From assembly GCA_029448655.1 (NCBI GenBank), contig JACCLO010000011.1:2790001-2854000 (forward strand): DNA of 64,000 nucleotides, read 5' to 3'. Source of the stretch: Wolfiporia cocos (lineage: Eukaryota; Basidiomycota; Agaricomycetes; Polyporales; Phaeolaceae). The position numbers were made by a program, and so were the translations under genes. Positions within the stretch are counted from its first letter, which is position 1, and every line of letters begins with the position of its first letter. Shown piece after piece: positions 1 through 11,082 of this stretch. The notes below the pieces were generated by a model. That model worked only from the letters and a program-made list of their open reading frames with translations, ran no database searches and had not been told where the DNA came from.

Positions 1-2225
1 GCCCCGCATAACGCTCTCTCATCGGTTCTCAGTCTGTGTCTTCGCTGATACTGCTCGATCACGCGCTTGCCTAATCTGTGGTCCCCTTCTCATCGTCGCA
101 ACATCCGGGGTATTTCACTCCAAGAGGGCCACCACATCAAGATGTGCAGGAGCGTGGGCACGCCGCCCAACCTGTGAGATTGGTGACAACCCTTTGCCTC
201 GAGCTTTTCCACCGAGTGGCGGGACATTTATTCAGTCGCGCCGCGTGCCCGTGATGCCTCCCGCTTACGTACCACTTTGAGCTCTGTGGGTTCTATACTG
301 TGCCGTGTACGCCTGCATGTGGCCGAGGATCTCACTCGCACTCGGGGTCTGAGATCATGACAGGTCTGACGTGCGCTGCGGTTCGTCTCTACGCGAATGC
401 TACTGGTGCGTCGCTTTACTTCCACATTCAGCGCCGATGTATCCATTTGCAATATCCCCACATCGATCAGTAAGTCGGGTCCGCCCACATAAGGTATATG
501 TTGGAGAAACCCTCTTGTTCAGTGTCTCCGTTGTTCAGGTAGGTTTGGTGAATATCAACTCACAGGAAAGTCCGTGCGAGACGAAGGCCGCACTGAAATT
601 AAAGATCGAAGCAGGACTCGCCCATGCCCGTTCTTTCTGCGGCTGGCCACCGTGTCTTCGCGTGCGAAATGCAACTTGGCGATTCGTAAGAGGATTATCC
701 TGCTTTCGTATTCTCTTTCCTCGAGCACGTTCTATATCTCTTGACCTTTCAAACGAATGCCGGAAGGTGCTGGACTGATCATCGCCAGCCGTGGTCACAC
801 GGGCGCACTCCTGTCGCTGCGGGCCCGCCGTGCCGCCGACGGCAGAGCCATCCCCGAAATGATACACTTCTCCTTCCCCGCCCGACGAACAAGGCAGCCC
901 GTGTGCTCAAAAACACGATCCGTCATCGGCGTGCCTGGCTCCGCTTTGAGCTTGACCGCGCGCCCGATTCGCGCTGTCAAGGCCAAGGCATGATGCCGGT
1001 AGTCATCACGGCGGACATACTGCGCGGGGCGCAGAAGGGTCAGCGAGGTGCGAGCGCGGAGGCGAGGACCGCCCGCAAGTCCCTGTGGGCGTGACGCGGG
1101 CGAACGTGCGGCCGGAGAGCGTCGATGAAAGGCGGCGGGCGATAGCAGGGTGACTGTGCAGGATGAACGGCCTTGAGGCAAGCTCATACGAAGCTCGCCG
1201 CGAGGCTGCCTCGCGCAGGATGGTGCTTCGGGATCTGCGGTGCGGCTCGCGGGAGCTCTTCCGCCTCTGTTCTCTTCGCTAGGTACGCGGTGAGCCGCCC
1301 TTCGCCGCGTTATATACGTTGTTGTCGGGACGCTTCGCGGTTAGCCTAGTCCCTATAATATCGGTGATATCGCAGAGATGTCGGTCATCCCTTACCCTTC
1401 AAAAGACAAGGCCTGCTGTGCCGGCCGTTGTGCGTGGCGCCGGATGTTTGACAGGTTATGTAAAGCCGGAAACCCGCCCAAGGTTCTCCCTGTGCTTTAC
1501 GAAGGCGTCGCAGACAGCCGGGCAATCTATCACGGCACGGAACGCGAAGGCATGCTGCATGGAGCGGTCAGGCCCTTGGAGTGTTGTCCCAGACATTGAG
1601 GTCGTGCCCCTGATCATGTCGCGAACTGCTCCATTCTAATCGAATTGTATATGACTGCAGTCCACCTGATATCTTGTTGCATGGTAGTCGATGTTCGCGC
1701 ACCCCCGAGCGCTACGGTCTTGATTGCGCCGTACAAGCTTGGTAAGCCTGAGAGTGTGTTATGGCATCAATTCCAGCGCGTCGTAGCGTCATATTGAAGA
1801 CGTCTGTGTGGTTTGCCATAATGCAAATACGCTCCTGCCCAGCACAAGCTACCGCAATCTTGTGATTCAGACTGAGTCCGAGACTTAGCTGGCATGTTCT
1901 GTTCATAATGTCAGGCAGCGAAGGTGATCGAAAGGCAACATGCTGAGTCAATGTCGGGTCTGATGAGGTATCGGTCTGACTTCGGCGCTGAAGAGCACCC
2001 TGCCGAGGATTAGTTCAGACTGTAGACAGAAAGCACTGATGCGTAGTAGTCACCGTTGGCTCAGGCGAGCAGCTCGTATTAGTCCTCACAGGACAAAAGG
2101 AAAAGGAGGAACGGTCCTCGATCAATATTAATATTCAATGGTCATGTCTTCCATGTAGCCAGTGGTCACTCAAGCGCCCAAGCGCCAGATCAGAGATTAC
2201 GAGCGGATCGCCGGAGTCAGACGCG
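1..2225. other. Upstream stretch without a supported gene
   Basis: I see no open frame here that splices into a recognisable protein. Positions 740-1190 are GC-rich with overlapping frames on both strands, none of which shows a family motif or a convincing intron. A minus-strand frame at 1712-1951 looks somewhat protein-like but has no ATG context or partner exon. It probably holds intergenic DNA and perhaps gene remnants. Confidence 0.5.
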
Positions 2226-2315
2226 ATGATTCGTGCAGACCCGTGGCTTGCACTCCTCCCCTCCCGTTCCCGCTCGTTCGTGACGAGACACACACTCGCT
2301 CACCTCCTACGCAGC

Positions 2316-3087
2316 ATGTCTGACTATACTACTCTCACTGGCCCCGCCTCCGTCAAAGCCACGCCCGACAAGCTGCTCATCACCGCGCACGACCAGTACA
2401 ACCCGCCCGAGTCGCTCGCGCCCGCGTCCGTCGCGCCGTCGCCGCTCGACCAGTTCCGCGCGTGGTTCACCGCGGTGCAGGGCGCTGCGCGCGAGCCGGA
2501 GGCGATGACGCTCTGCACCGCGTCGGCCGGCGGCGTCCCCTCCGCGCGCGTCGTCCTCCTCAAGCAGCTCGACACGCGCGGCTTCGTGTTCTACACGAAC
2601 TACACGTCCCGGAAGTCGCAGGAGCTACTCGAGAATCCGCGCGCGGCGCTCGCCTTCTACTGGCGCGAGGTGCACAGGCAAGTGCGCGTCGTCGGCCGTG
2701 TGGAGAAGGTCACTCGTGAGGAGAGCGAGGAGTACTACCGCAGCCGTCCCGTCGGGAGCCGCCTCGGCGCGTGGGCGAGCCGCCAGAGCACGGTCGTCGG
2801 CGACGGCGAGGTGCAAGCCAGGCTAGAGAAAGTGAAGCAACGTTTCGAGGTCCAGGAGGGCGATCCTAATGCGGAGGTGCCGCTTCCCGAGTTCTGGGGT
2901 GGCTGGCGGGTTGTTCCAGAGTAAGGGACTCGGGCATGTCTTGGTCGGTTTACTGATGCTTCACGACAGCGAGGTCGAGTTTTGGCTCGGCAAACCTTCG
3001 CGCTTACATGACCGGGTGCGCTACCTCCGTGTACCGGGATCGCCAGACGATGCGCCGCAGTGGCGGATCGACAGACTTGCTCCGTGA
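2316..3087 (+). CDS. PDX3: Pyridoxamine/pyridoxine 5'-phosphate oxidase
   Basis: FMN-dependent oxidase that converts pyridoxamine or pyridoxine 5'-phosphate to pyridoxal 5'-phosphate, the last step of vitamin B6 salvage. Exons 2316-2920 and 2970-3087 (49-nt GT-AG intron) give 240 residues, normal for the family. The N-terminal half carries the flavin-binding split barrel with [19 protein letters not shown] followed by [10 protein letters not shown] and an [12 protein letters not shown] strand. [16 protein letters not shown] is the conserved substrate loop. The C-terminal dimerisation segment [17 protein letters not shown] is recovered only after splicing. An in-frame ATG at 2226 would add 30 residues; the start at 2316 fits homologues better, but the longer form could be a presequence. 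It is convergent with the zinc-cluster regulator. Confidence 0.95.
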
Positions 3088-3517
3088 TTTGGCGGGCGCT
3101 TCGACGAAATGCACGTCAATCCAGAGAGTGAGTCGATGAATCAGGTGAGACTAACAGGTACCGTAGAGCCTGGGCTGTACGTTAGAGAAGGCATAACAGC
3201 ACTCCACTTACCATATTCTTCGTCGGGGGACATGATCATATTTCGCGACGGGACGGATATGCATTATTACTCATGGCGTTTTCACAAGTGTCGGCACATT
3301 GAATGGTGGGTGCGAACTATCTGCAAACAGGATTTGAATATGCGCAAGCAGTAAGAAGCTACAATACTAGTAATTCAAATTCGTGTACGTGCATAGATGT
3401 CTAATATATGATATGAAGCATAGTAGGTGATAGGATGCGATGTGCCAAATCAACGTACGTGGTACAGCTACACTACTGCGGGGCCCAGCCTCCAGTCCAT
3501 TACGCAATAACAAAAGG
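3088..3517. other. Convergent intergenic region
   Basis: About 430 bp between the stop codons of PDX3 (+) and the zinc-cluster gene (-). The part from about 3200 to 3450 is AT-rich. I see no gene; it should hold both 3' ends. Confidence 0.6.
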
Positions 3518-6500
3518 TCAAAACCACGTCATCCAGCTGCTATCGAGGAATTCGCTCCCAGTACAGCCTGCCGTGTACGTGTTCTGCGAGAGGTGGCACT
3601 CGCTCCCATTCAGCGCATCTACCGCCGCTTGAGCGGGCCCGGGCCCTGGTGCGGGCGCAGAGGGGGTCCGTTCTGCGGACGTGGTGTATGACTGCGTGAG
3701 CGCGCCTCCCGGAAGGGGCGAGCAGGGCGCAATCTGGCCCTTGTGCGCCTCGGCGGCAGCCTCGGTAAGCTGCTCGAACACGCGGCGGAGGGCGGGGTGC
3801 GCTCGCTCGAACGGGTTCGTCTCATGGGATGGCACGGCCGACTGCTCGCGGGAAATCATGCCCGTGCGGTACACGAACTCGCAGACTTCGTCGTGTTCGC
3901 TGACTTCGGGACATCCGTTCCGCCAATTCGCGTAGATAGAGCGCGTCTTTTCCACGCACTGCTCGAGGACGGGCTGCGGGCAGTGCCATCAGGGCAGTGT
4001 TATTAGAAGCTACGCACGAGGCTGTGTGAAGGGGTCGCTCACCAGTGCTTTGGTGACAGCTGGGCACTGGTCCCGCACTTCGAGGAAGAGCCGCCTGACC
4101 TCCTCGAGTTTGTCTAACGCATGAGGCGACAGAGGACTACTGGGGGCGCGACCGAGAACCAGGCACAGTACCAGCTAGAGTGAAGCAGATCAGACATGCT
4201 CAGCATGGATGTAATAGTCGTGCTCACCGCAGCAGACAAACAGTTTGCCCAGATAGGGGACAAGCGCACAGTAAGGTCAGGTTCCCACTTGTAACATGTG
4301 TGCACGGCCCAGATCATGTTGCACGCACTGCTGAACGACGCGAGGACGGACGGCGCGTATTTGTGATTGAGTGTGAAGCCTTCGGTCACACTGAGGGCAT
4401 CGGTGAGGTATCTGCGATGCAAGTGAAGGATGGCTGCAGGCCTCGGTCAAGAAGCGAGCTACGCGCTGCGGAGAACCAACCGCACCGATTTCGCGAGTGC
4501 CAAGCGTCAAGGCTTGCTGCAGGCCCACAGGGTGACTGGGCGCTATGCCGTCATTGTCTACCATATGCAGCACGTTTGGGATGTCGAAGTCGCGGAGTTT
4601 GGAATCAAGCTCCAATATCGCTGAGTACGACGGCGAGGTTGGTGAGATGACCGATTCCAGCACCGGATATTGGCATTCCTGGAGGAAGGCGTCCCTCCAT
4701 TTATGATCTGCATCAGCATAGCTCCGTGAGTTCTAACAGGCATTCGGCACAACGTGCACTGCGAACGCACAACTTGCGCAGACCCGCGCAGCAAGCGAAC
4801 CGTCGAAGAAGTTGTACGTGGGGCGTTTCATGTCCACATGGTGTAGACAAATAGATGGCGGCCGCCTAAGCATGAGTGCCTGATAATTGGTCCAATTAGG
4901 AATCCGGTAAGTACGGAGTGCCATGGAGGGAACGTGACCGAGTCCGTACGTACCAAGCGGATGTCAACATTGGTCATGTTCCAAAGCAAAGCCTTCCGTT
5001 TGTCGAGCTCTTCAGGGATCATTTTCCCTACGCCATCGCGGTCTAAGAACGAGTTTTCAGGAGATTAGTTGTAACGCTTAGATTTCTTAACTTACGGAGA
5101 CCGAGCTGTGAAGTCCGATATTTAATAATTTACTTCGCAGGTCTGGAAATGACACTTACGCTTTGGACCAGCTTGGCTAATAAGCCCTGTCAATGCCATC
5201 AGCAATCAAACTCTCCGACTGACAACCGGTCCACACACACCATGATGCCCCAAGCATGTTCACACGCCCGCTTGTGAGTCGAAAGCATCAGCAGATACCA
5301 GACCATGTAGAACTTATTGCCGCGTCAGCACATTCTGTCAGAACGTTTCCTCGAGGAGGTGCATCACCAGTGTCTGGATCGTATCAAAGCTGGGATCGTC
5401 GATAATCCCAGTCTCACATAGCGCTGCTCGTGCAAGATGGTGGTACCGCTCTGCAGCGTGTTGGTCCTGAGATCGCAGATCGACCGCCGTTCCAATCGCG
5501 AGAATTATCAAGAAGAGGCTAAGTCGATGCGGGAGCAGGGCAGGGATCGAGGCTGTATAGACGCTGTGTATCAGATTCGGGATGAAGCTTTCGCTGCAGT
5601 CGGGGCTGTAGCTGCGATTTCAATTTGAGCACAGGATCAGGAGGCACACGAGCTGTACGACCTACTGCCAGAAGGCGTTACGCTGCGCCTGCTCACAGAT
5701 GCGTAGTGCCTCGTACCGCGGGGGCAGCATGTCGCGGATGCGCTGTCGCAGATTGGGGTCCAAATCGGCATCCAACCTGTGGGGCATAGGACACGCCCGA
5801 CTAAGCCGCGCGATGTCCTCGGGAAGGCCCAAATATTTGTGGGAAGCAATTATTGGCACCGGAAATGACTGCTATCAATTGTATCGCACGATAAGTTGGG
5901 GGGAGGAACAGCAACTTGAGGCACTCACGTCATCTCCGGCATCTACGGGAGACGAGGCTGAGCCTATGCTGGGATGGTCGTCCTCTTCCCGTCTGGAGCC
6001 ACTGGAACCGGAGGGCGGAGGCAGGCCGCTACGCTCCATGCCAAATAATTCTGGTGACCTTTTGATAGAAAGCAGGTCCTGTCGGAGGAGAGGATGTGGA
6101 TCGGCTGAGTGCTGAGACTGTAGCCGCTGAAGGGCGTCCTCAAGCTGGCGAATACGCTCAGCCATCGCCTTGATCTTTTCGTGCAATTGCTCGGTGTTGG
6201 CCAAGATAAATCTAGCGTGACTATGAATTTACGATGCGTGCCAGAGCGCGCGAGGCCTACCTGCTGCCCTTGCCCCCCGTCAATGCGCCATCGGGGCATA
6301 TTTCTGCACAACCGCGCTTGCAGCATGACTGGCAGGGAAAGACTCGATCACACTTTCGCCCGAGGCGATATGTAAGCAGACATTGTATGGAACATCGGCT
6401 TCGAATTCACCTTGAGCTTAAGTCTACAAAGAAAGAAATATAAATTCCAGCCCCAGGTCGTCGAGATAGCCTGACGCGTACCGTCTACATTCTCCACAGG

Positions 6501-6672
6501 ACAGCGGCCGTTTCCTGTTTCTCTTTGTAGCAGTGTCGGCGGCGGACTCCGCTTCCGGGACAACGGACGGCCCGGGGACGTTGTACGGCGGCCGGTGGGT
6601 GTCAAGGAGAGAGTCCTGGCGGGGGCGCTTTGCGGGCCTGCCGTCGTCGAGGTATTCTGGGGAAGCAGACAT
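3518..6672 (-). CDS. Zn(II)2Cys6 fungal transcription factor (15 exons)
   Basis: Nuclear DNA-binding regulator, target unknown. Exons read on the minus strand: 6672-6482, 6423-6411, 6352-6261, 6211-5929, 5868-5666, 5611-5368, 5312-5241, 5186-5160, 5105-5096, 5042-4954, 4879-4784, 4732-4486, 4433-4228, 4174-4043, 3973-3518; all phases agree and give 786 residues. The zinc cluster lies at about residues 59-87 (C59, C62, C69, C75, C78 and C83 or C87) and is assembled from three exons. A coiled coil (EQLHEKIKAMAERIRQLEDA) follows. The middle-homology region (fungal_trans, PF04082 type) includes MIPEELDKRKALLWNM and RRPPSICLHHVDMKRPTY. Exons of 13, 27 and 10 nt are needed to keep the frame. An alternative ATG at 6699 adds nine residues. 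Confidence 0.9.
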
Positions 6673-6699
6673 GGGATAGCGAGTCGGGAGAGAAAGCAT

Positions 6700-7156
6700 C
6701 TGGGATGCGACTGGGACAGACACCTCAGATGCGTTCCGACGGTCAACCCCGACCAAAGCGCCGGCATATATCTGCCGAGCCGCATTACCGGATACTAAGT
6801 TACGACGTAATTATAGATTAACCGGGTCCGACCCGCACGGACCACACACATTCACTGCTGCGAGCCCTTCATGGCGCGCGCACATCACCTCACAGACAAG
6901 CACAGCGTTTGTGTGCGCGGCAGAGAGAGGTCCCATGGCCCGGGGGGACACAGCAAAGGCCAACAATTGCACGGCGCGCTTCCCGCGAAGGGCGTTTACG
7001 GCGCGCCGTGTCCTTGAATCTCGGAGGTGTTGTGACGCATCTCGGTCGCTTCCGAGAAGCTGCAGATGCCGGCGATCGGAGATGCTTGCAAATTCAACCT
7101 CCCAGAATGGACCTTTCCCCGCGCGATATCGCCGTCTAATTTATCTCAGCAGCGAC
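6700..7156. other. Divergent promoter region
   Basis: About 460 bp between the starts of the zinc-cluster gene (-) and the small mitochondrial-type gene (+). It has no supported coding content. Open frames here are shadows lacking splice support. Confidence 0.5.
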
Positions 7157-7649
7157 ATGTCTCGTTTGCTCACCAGGCCAAAGTCGCTCCCCTCACCTCT
7201 GCGCTCGTCTGCGCCCAGGCACATCCGCCGGCAGTCGTCGAGCAAGCCCGAGGCAGCCGGACAATGGGTCGATAGTGCCCCGCCGGTCGACCCTCGCCCT
7301 TCCTGGGTATATTCTTTCAGCAGGATATCCCAGTGCATCGCGATCCCAGGTGCGCTCCCCGCACCGGCAGGGATGGGCCTCACTCACTGCCATTGCAGTG
7401 GCTGTCGCGTATGCCGTCTTCGTGCAGGACTTTGGCGACAGGGAGCACGTGTTCCAGCCAGTACGTCCACCTCTGCGGAGCGTCGTCTATTGCCTCACGC
7501 ACACTGCATTGCACCGTCGACAGGCGAGAAGGTGGCTTGAACACCAGAAAGCTGCATTCTTCTCCCTTTCTGACGCTGAACGCGAGATTGCGGGAGTGCA
7601 GTCTGTTGATCAGGGTCAGCAGACTATAGGAACTCGACAGATCCGGTAA
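7157..7649 (+). CDS. Small one-helix protein, probably mitochondrial, function unknown
   Basis: Exons 7157-7349, 7399-7460 and 7524-7649 (introns 49 and 63 nt) give 126 residues. The N-terminus is basic and free of acidic residues for about 25 positions (MSRLLTRPKSL, then RRQSSSK), like a mitochondrial presequence. One hydrophobic segment around residues 60-76 (IPVAVAYAVFVQDFG) comes next, then GDREHVFQP and a soluble helix ARRWLEHQKAAFFSLSDAER. I do not recognise a named family. An alternative first intron (7307-7370) also keeps frame, but it breaks the segment PSWVYSFSRISQ and I consider it less likely. The neighbours are mitochondrial genes (alternative oxidase downstream), which fits an inner-membrane role, but that is inference. 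Confidence 0.7.
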
Positions 7650-8960
7650 CATTTGCTTGCAGCACACCCGTGAGTTTCAGCCTGCCAGCCTCTGCGAGCA
7701 GCGTTTTCTCATGAAGGAGGATCACGGGTAGCCTTCGTCATCGCAGATATCCGCGTTAGGCTTTCTCCAGAGGCGCTGCTAATCGCCATCGCGCTCCGAA
7801 ACATCGGTCTGCCTGATGAGGTGCCGGCGGAGAACACGGTTGTGTGTGCAGCACATACCCGGTGACTGTTTCATATTCAACTTGCGCATTCGATGTAGAG
7901 CGTTTCCCAAAACTAGAGGTATTGGATGTTTCTTGCACGAATGCTATGCGTGTCAGCCGTCACGATGAGCGATTCTGCAACGAGTGTTCACTTACTAAGT
8001 CCCTCATCTGATGGTCGGGAAACTCGTGGAGCGCAACAACTCGGCCATCGTGCAGGGTGAGTGCAAATTGTCCCGTTCAACGTCAGTTGTATCATTGATC
8101 CAAGAGCTGTGCGTCATGCTAATCAGGTTCTCACGCTGAGCGGGTCGCACGATTCCGTCCCGCCCGCCCGCCTGCGCCGTAAATGGAGTAGGGCCACTTG
8201 CCTGATGGTCGGTGACCGGTGATTGACGAGTTGCTCAGAGAAGCAACCCGTCGTCAATATCTTGACCATTGCGCGACAAGACCATAACTTGATGGCACGG
8301 CTACCACTGAGCTCAACCGCTGTGATGTGTCTCTATTCCAACAGCAAAGTTATGAAGATCCACTACAGCCACTACTGATGTATGATGCATGATGTAGGTA
8401 AGTGCACCATCCTACGTCAGTCGAACTGATCCTAGTGGCTGTTCCGTACGTCATCTAATATTCAACTCGTTCCGATGGCGGTGCTGTTCCGTACCAGGTA
8501 CTAGGTCGGCCTCGAGCACAGGCCACCGCTCAATCCCACTTGGCTTGCCCCGACGGCCATTCGCCTCCCGTATCCCCCCGAGTTTCAGCCAATATATGGC
8601 TTACATAATCATTTATTCTCTGATTGGCCAGCGAGGATTCCTCGGTCGAGCGGCAAACGCCGAGGAAGTATCGCGCTTTCGCCCCCTCGCGGAGCGCTGA
8701 TTGGCGGGGCAGGAACTTGAAGCTGCCGTGCAAGAAAGCTACTGAACGCTCATCCATCGCCACGTCCTGGGCCCTCCCAGACGCAACAAATACATTTCTT
8801 AAACCCTGTCACAGATTTTGATTCGGCAAGGCCTGCGCCGTGACTCGTTGCGGTCGCCACCGGGGTATGCTTCGGAACGAGACGGGTCTGCTATGGATCA
8901 AGGTATATATGACAGTAGGCCGGAGCTCGAGGGGCCGTGTAAATTGAACACTACTTGACA
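7650..8960. other. Intergenic region with possible exon-like fragments
   Basis: Two plus-strand stretches look mildly coding. One is about 7700-7830 (contains FVIADIRVRLSPEAL and IALRNIGLPDE). The other is about 7998-8056 (LMVGKLVERNNSAIVQ) and ends at a good donor (GTGAGT). I could not join them into a gene with a start codon. The rest, 8200-8900, shows nothing. Confidence 0.3.
8901..8912 (+). promoter_or_regulatory. TATA-like box upstream of alternative oxidase
   Basis: The sequence ggtatatatg lies about 55 bp upstream of the alternative oxidase ATG at 8961. It is the best TATA match in that promoter; use as a TATA box is inferred from position only. Confidence 0.35.
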
Positions 8961-10590
8961 ATGTTGAGGACTACCTTGATCCACACTCTGCCAGCCTCGC
9001 GCGGCGTCGCCGCCACCTCTGTACTCGCCTCCAGGCGTACATTCATGGTGTGCGCGCCACGACTCAACATCCTCACTACCAAGAAGGCAGACCAGCCTGT
9101 CGCAGTGGGTGCTGAAGGTCCTCATAGACGTATGTGTATGGCGGGATACAACTGTGACGGCGCATTAACGATGCATGATTAGGTGACAGCCTCTCTGCTC
9201 CTCCGGAGGCAGTTCATTCAAAGGACCAGGCTGGCGCACTTATAACACCTGAAATTAAGGGCGACTGGGTTCTGTTCCACCCCGTGTACAGCCCAGAAGA
9301 ACTGAAGTCGGTTGATGTAAGTCTGTCACAGCTTACCACCCCAATGCACGCGCTCACGCCTTCCCAAGGTCCTCCATCGGGAGTCCAAGACCCTCTCGGA
9401 CAAGATAGCATATCTCTTCGTCCGCACATTACGGTATGTTCCACTATCCGTCGTTGTGTCGGCGACCCCTGACATACGTGTGGACTCCTCGGATAGCTGG
9501 GGGTTCGATACCTTTACCGGATACCAACACAAACCACTCCCGCCTAACCAAGAAAGCATGTCCCTCGAAGAGCTTCGCGCGGGTGGCTATGTCATGAACG
9601 AACGCCAATGGCTGCGCGTGAGTTTCTGATGTTCACTCCGTAGCCGCGGTCGCCGGTAACAAGATATTCTTAGCGCTTCCTCTTCCTGGAGAGCATAGCC
9701 GGAGTACCCGGAATGGTCGCGGCGACGCTTCGTCACCTCCGAAGCCTCCGTCTCATGGTGCGCATTTATTCGGTCGTGTTCTCATTTGCTATCGCCTAAC
9801 AACGTGCCCACGCAGAGACGGGACTCGGGATGGATTCATACCCTGCTGGAAGAGGCCGAGAATGAGCGGATGCATCTCATGTACGCGAATGCCTTTCGGC
9901 CGATCGTAGATTGTTGGCTAATCGTATTGCCGTGCAGGACGTTCATGTCGTTGCGCAAGCCAGGCATCCTGTTCCGGGCAGCGCTGATTGGTGCCCAGGG
10001 CGTCTTCTACAACGCATTCTGTACGCTATGGCTTCCTTCGGCCGCACGTGCAAGCGCTTACCGTTAGCTCTGCAGTCCTCTGCTACATTCTCTCGCCTCG
10101 CACATGCCACCGCTTCGTCGGTCACCTCGAAGAGGAGGCCGTGATCACCTACTCCAAGTGTATCGAGGAGCTCGAGGCCGGCCGCGTGCCCGAGTGGTAA
10201 GCACCATCTCGGCTATGTCTCATGCACGGTCGACTTACTGCCGAGCCGGTAGGACGAATTTGGACGCGCCGGCCATCGCCAAGGACTACTGGCGCCTTGA
10301 ACCCGACGCGAAGCTACTCGACGTTATCTATGCCGTGCGCAGCGACGAGAGCACGCACCGCTTCGTCAACCACAGCCTGGCGAACTTGAAGAAGGACGAC
10401 GTGAACCCGTTCGCCCTCCGGGAGCCGGACATGACTGTCAAAGGAAAGAAAATCGCGTACGTCCTACTAGCTTAACGTCTATTGTATGCGCACTGACGCG
10501 TTGTCTCGTAGCTTTGACCGTGACGAGGCCGCGCGGTACGTCAAGGAGTCACAGGAGCTCCTGGAGCAGCACCGTCCGCACTCGCACTAA
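8961..10590 (+). CDS. AOX1: Mitochondrial alternative oxidase
   Basis: Cyanide-insensitive ubiquinol oxidase of the inner mitochondrial membrane, bypassing complexes III and IV. Ten exons: 8961-9129, 9183-9316, 9369-9433, 9497-9617, 9674-9757, 9816-9880, 9938-10020, 10076-10196, 10253-10456, 10512-10590; all introns GT-AG, 374 residues. A basic N-terminus ([19 protein letters not shown]) fits a presequence. All di-iron motifs are present: [10 protein letters not shown] (E169), NERMHLM (E208, H211), LEEEAV (258-263) and RSDESTH (E313, H316). The last motif is usually RADExxH, so alanine is replaced by serine next to the metal site. The C-terminus ends in a basic, histidine-rich tail. Family assignment is certain; the gene symbol follows usual fungal practice. 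Confidence 0.97.
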
Positions 10591-11082
10591 GCGGCCGTTT
10601 CTTTGGCTACTCTGCATCGTATTCGAGCATGGACAATTGCACAGCGCTCACCATATAGCTCAGTTGAATATTTTAATGGACTAGACATAGAATGCGCGGG
10701 GCTGACAACGTACCAGTATCTACCATACTGATCGTATCCCGAAATCTTGTAGTGGATTGTATGACTAATATCCCCCTACTTACCTCCATACTTAACTATG
10801 CCTACTATGATTAATATGATTCATTGTAAAGGCATCCCGCCCGAATAGGCCCTGGTCTTTCAGTTGCTCTTTCAGCGGAGCAAGCGCTCGCCAAACCGAG
10901 CTTGATCGGCGCAGAAGCGCGCAGCTCCGCGAATTTGATGGTCGATCACTGATGCAATGACATCGACGCGGCAAGTCGCCACATCTGACGCGGCGTTGGC
11001 CTTGCATTCTTCATCTTGACCACGCGTGCCGCACTCTGTTGGTATCTCGCGCCACATTGTAACTCATGTCGACTGAGCTACA
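10591..11082. other. Intergenic region
   Basis: About 490 bp between AOX1 and the Spo71-like gene, both on the plus strand. It is AT-rich near 10650-10820, probably the AOX1 3' end. No gene is seen. Confidence 0.5.

Noticed and set aside
741..1187. Overlapping GC-rich open frames on both strands
   Set aside because: No family motif, no consistent codon-level signal and no splice partners; typical of GC-rich shadow frames.
7307..7370. Alternative first intron of the small mitochondrial protein
   Set aside because: It keeps frame but removes PSWVYSFSRISQ and gives a 64-nt intron; the 49-nt intron at 7350-7398 fits the local size and a continuous helix better.
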